Assembly (NCBI GenBank): GCA_007128275.1
Contig: SKXR01000117.1
Coordinates: forward strand, 1-7,434
DNA from: Kiritimatiellia bacterium
GTDB lineage: Bacteria > Verrucomicrobiota > Kiritimatiellia > SLAD01
Reading direction: 5' to 3'
Length of the DNA: 7,434 nucleotides
The notes beneath the pieces are model-generated. The model was not told the origin of the DNA, ran no database searches, and worked only from the letters and a program-made list of their open reading frames with translations. A program made the position numbers and the translations under genes. Positions 6,632 to 7,434 of this stretch are shown here, one piece after another (position 1 is the first letter of the stretch; each line of letters opens with the position of its first letter).

Positions 6632-6647
6632 ATAGCTTATAAGCTAT
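6632..6647. promoter_or_regulatory. 16-bp perfect palindrome
   Basis: ATAGCTTATAAGCTAT reads identically on both strands. It is strikingly AT-rich for this GC-rich DNA and lies 36 bp after the flotillin stop, just before the REP-like element. It could be an operator, a hairpin in the flotillin mRNA end (six-pair stem AUAGCU/AGCUAU), or part of the mobile repeat next to it. I do not recognise it as the site of a known regulator. Confidence 0.5.
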
Positions 6648-6664
6648 CAGCGCTTCGCGACCCA

Positions 6665-6804
6665 AGCCAAAGCGGCGTCGACGCTTCGCTCTGCCGCCGC
6701 AGTCCAAAAAGGAACGACAGAGCAGGCCGCCTCAAGGAAATTTGGACTGCGGTGGCAGAGTCCTCTGTAGCGAAGCGGAGGAGGACGGCGACACCGCTTT
6801 GGCT
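6665..6804. repeat. REP-like element: two hairpin units in inverted orientation
   Basis: The left unit (6665-6708) and right unit (6741-6804) are inverted copies. AGCCAAAGCGG (6665-6675) matches CCGCTTTGGCT (6794-6804), and CCGCAGTCCAAA (6697-6708) matches TTTGGACTGCGG (6741-6752). Each unit is itself a hairpin: GCGGCG 6672-6677 with CGCCGC 6695-6700, and GCGGTG 6749-6754 with CACCGC 6792-6797. The right unit has extra bases on both sides of its loop that form another stem, GTCCTC (6760-6765) with GAGGAC (6781-6786). This is the architecture of REP/BIME-type non-autonomous repeats, which TnpA-REP (RAYT) transposases mobilise in other bacteria. No transposase lies in the window. Confidence 0.8.
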
Positions 6805-6842
6805 CCGCTCGAAAGTGTTTAACACCGTGGGACACCGAACTC

Positions 6843-6861
6843 CCGACAAAGGGCTTGTCGG
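6843..6861. other. 7-bp hairpin, role unclear
   Basis: CCGACAA (6843-6849) pairs perfectly with TTGTCGG (6855-6861) around AGGGC. It lies upstream of the predicted DAHP synthase promoter, so it is more likely the end of upstream transcription, an operator or part of the repeat region than a leader structure. No T-run follows. Confidence 0.4.
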
Positions 6862-6886
6862 ACGAACCTCATCGCGTCCTGCGGAG

Positions 6887-6915
6887 TTGCACTGCGGCAC
6901 GGCCTGTTCTATTCT
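6887..6915 (+). promoter_or_regulatory. predicted promoter of the DAHP synthase gene
   Basis: TTGCAC (6887-6892) and TATTCT (6910-6915, four of six to TATAAT) are 17 bp apart. The -35 match is only moderate (TTG plus three mismatches). Transcription would start near 6922 and give a leader of about 49 nt that begins with the hairpin at 6927-6943. Confidence 0.35.
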
Positions 6916-6926
6916 CGCGGGATCAT

Positions 6927-6943
6927 CGGGCCAGGACGGCCCG
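6927..6943 (+). promoter_or_regulatory. leader hairpin before DAHP synthase
   Basis: CGGGCC (6927-6932) pairs with GGCCCG (6938-6943) around AGGAC. It would lie at the extreme 5' end of the predicted mRNA, 15 bp before the AGGTG ribosome-binding site (6959-6963). A stable 5' hairpin can protect the mRNA from decay. No leader peptide with aromatic codons is seen, so classical attenuation is not supported. Confidence 0.35.
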
Positions 6944-6970
6944 CGACAGCAAGGAACTAGGTGCACGCTT

Positions 6971-7434
6971 ATGACTGAAATACACGACGATGCCTTGGCC
7001 CCACCGCCGACCGATCGCATGTCGGCGACGGACGATCAGCGTATTGAGAACATTCTTCCCCTACCGCCGCCGGCGCATCTGATCCGCTTCTTTCCGATCA
7101 AGGACACCCCTGCGGAACAGTTCATTTCGGATACGCGCGGACGCGTGCGCGATATCCTGAACGGAAAGTCCGACCGGCTGCTTGTGGTTCTGGGGCCCTG
7201 TTCCATACACGACGAAGCGTCTGCGCTCGAATACGCGGTCCGGCTGAAGCAGGAACGCGAACGACTCCGCGACGATCTGGAAATCGTGATGCGTGTCTAT
7301 TTTGAAAAGCCGCGCACGGCCCTCGGGTGGAAAGGCCTGATCAACGACCCGTATCTGAACGGCAGTTTTCGCATCAACGAAGGGTTGCGCATTGCGCGCG
7401 ATCTATTGGTGCGGATCAACCAGGCCGGCGTGCC
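6971..7434 (+). CDS. aroG: class I DAHP synthase, 5' part (runs off the window)
   Basis: 3-deoxy-D-arabino-heptulosonate 7-phosphate synthase condenses phosphoenolpyruvate with erythrose 4-phosphate, the first step of the shikimate pathway in the cytoplasm. The visible 154 residues cover the N-terminal extension and the start of the TIM barrel. LLVVLGPCSIHD at 70-81 contains metal ligand Cys77, and MRVYFEKPRT at 107-116 carries Arg108, Lys113 and Arg115, matching the PEP/phosphate-binding Arg92, Lys97 and Arg99 of E. coli AroG. GWKGLINDP at 119-127 and GLRIAR at 138-143 also match. The N-terminal DDQRI at 21-25 aligns with the AroG DDLRI segment that takes part in phenylalanine feedback, so feedback control is likely, but the rest of the effector site is outside the window. 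The ATG at 6971 is chosen for AGGTG 7 nt upstream; Met17 (7019) has no such site. It is closer to AroG than AroF, but the effector type is inferred. Confidence 0.93.
   Translation, partial: MTEIHDDALAPPPTDRMSATDDQRIENILPLPPPAHLIRFFPIKDTPAEQFISDTRGRVRDILNGKSDRLLVVLGPCSIHDEASALEYAVRLKQERERLRDDLEIVMRVYFEKPRTALGWKGLINDPYLNGSFRINEGLRIARDLLVRINQAGV

Larger units (their letters stand above)
6597..6970. other. repeat-rich gap between flotillin and DAHP synthase
   Basis: This 374-bp stretch has no convincing gene. In order it holds a weak hairpin just after the flotillin stop (GCGGG 6599-6603 with CCCGC 6614-6618), a 16-bp palindrome, a paired REP-like element, two short hairpins and a candidate promoter. 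Open frames on the minus strand here, for example 6647-6835, read through the inverted repeats and are judged spurious. Confidence 0.7.

Noticed and set aside
6637..7020. Minus-strand frames (127 and 62 residues) over the repeat region
   Set aside because: They translate the REP-like arms and the antisense of the DAHP synthase start; repeat-derived frames of this kind are commonly misannotated.

Overview
The window is GC-rich bacterial DNA with short gaps, overlapping stop/start codons and dispersed hairpin repeats. No gene fixes the phylum. The inverted repeat in 6665-6804 resembles, from memory, extragenic repeats of Verrucomicrobiota/Kiritimatiellota-type genomes, so a PVC-group or similar uncultured bacterium is a tentative guess only.

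Layout. Positions 1-114 hold two GC-rich hairpins and no gene. A small minus-strand gene (115-363) encodes an 82-residue protein with a likely lambda-repressor-like helix-turn-helix. Divergently, 36 bp away, lies a small lipoprotein gene (400-783). A promoter and a perfect 10-bp palindrome that covers the lipoprotein start codon sit between and around them. Next comes a tightly coupled pair: a 757-residue six-hairpin glycosidase-like protein (888-3161) and a family 4 glycosyltransferase (3158-4444), overlapping by ATGA. A 143-bp gap (4445-4587) carries a hairpin related to the one at 24-44 and a plausible promoter. It is followed by an NfeD-like membrane protein (4588-5154) and a flotillin (5154-6596), overlapping by TGATG; this is the classic bacterial NfeD/flotillin membrane-microdomain pair. 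The 374-bp gap 6597-6970 holds a 16-bp AT-rich palindrome, a REP-like inverted pair of hairpin units, two smaller hairpins and a promoter. The window ends inside a class I DAHP synthase gene (6971 onwards), the entry step of aromatic amino acid biosynthesis.

How the genes may work together. The glycosidase/glycosyltransferase pair is probably one envelope glycan or glycolipid unit, since the GT4 resembles glycolipid synthases and both proteins carry aromatic/basic amphipathic ends that could touch the membrane. The NfeD/flotillin pair would organise membrane domains. All genes except the first are on the plus strand, but the gaps suggest at least four transcription units. I see no CRISPR, transposase, tRNA or rRNA, and no clear evidence of an entirely new system. 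The most distinctive signals are the divergent HTH/lipoprotein control region, the nine-G tract in the glycosidase-like gene, and the repeats between flotillin and DAHP synthase.
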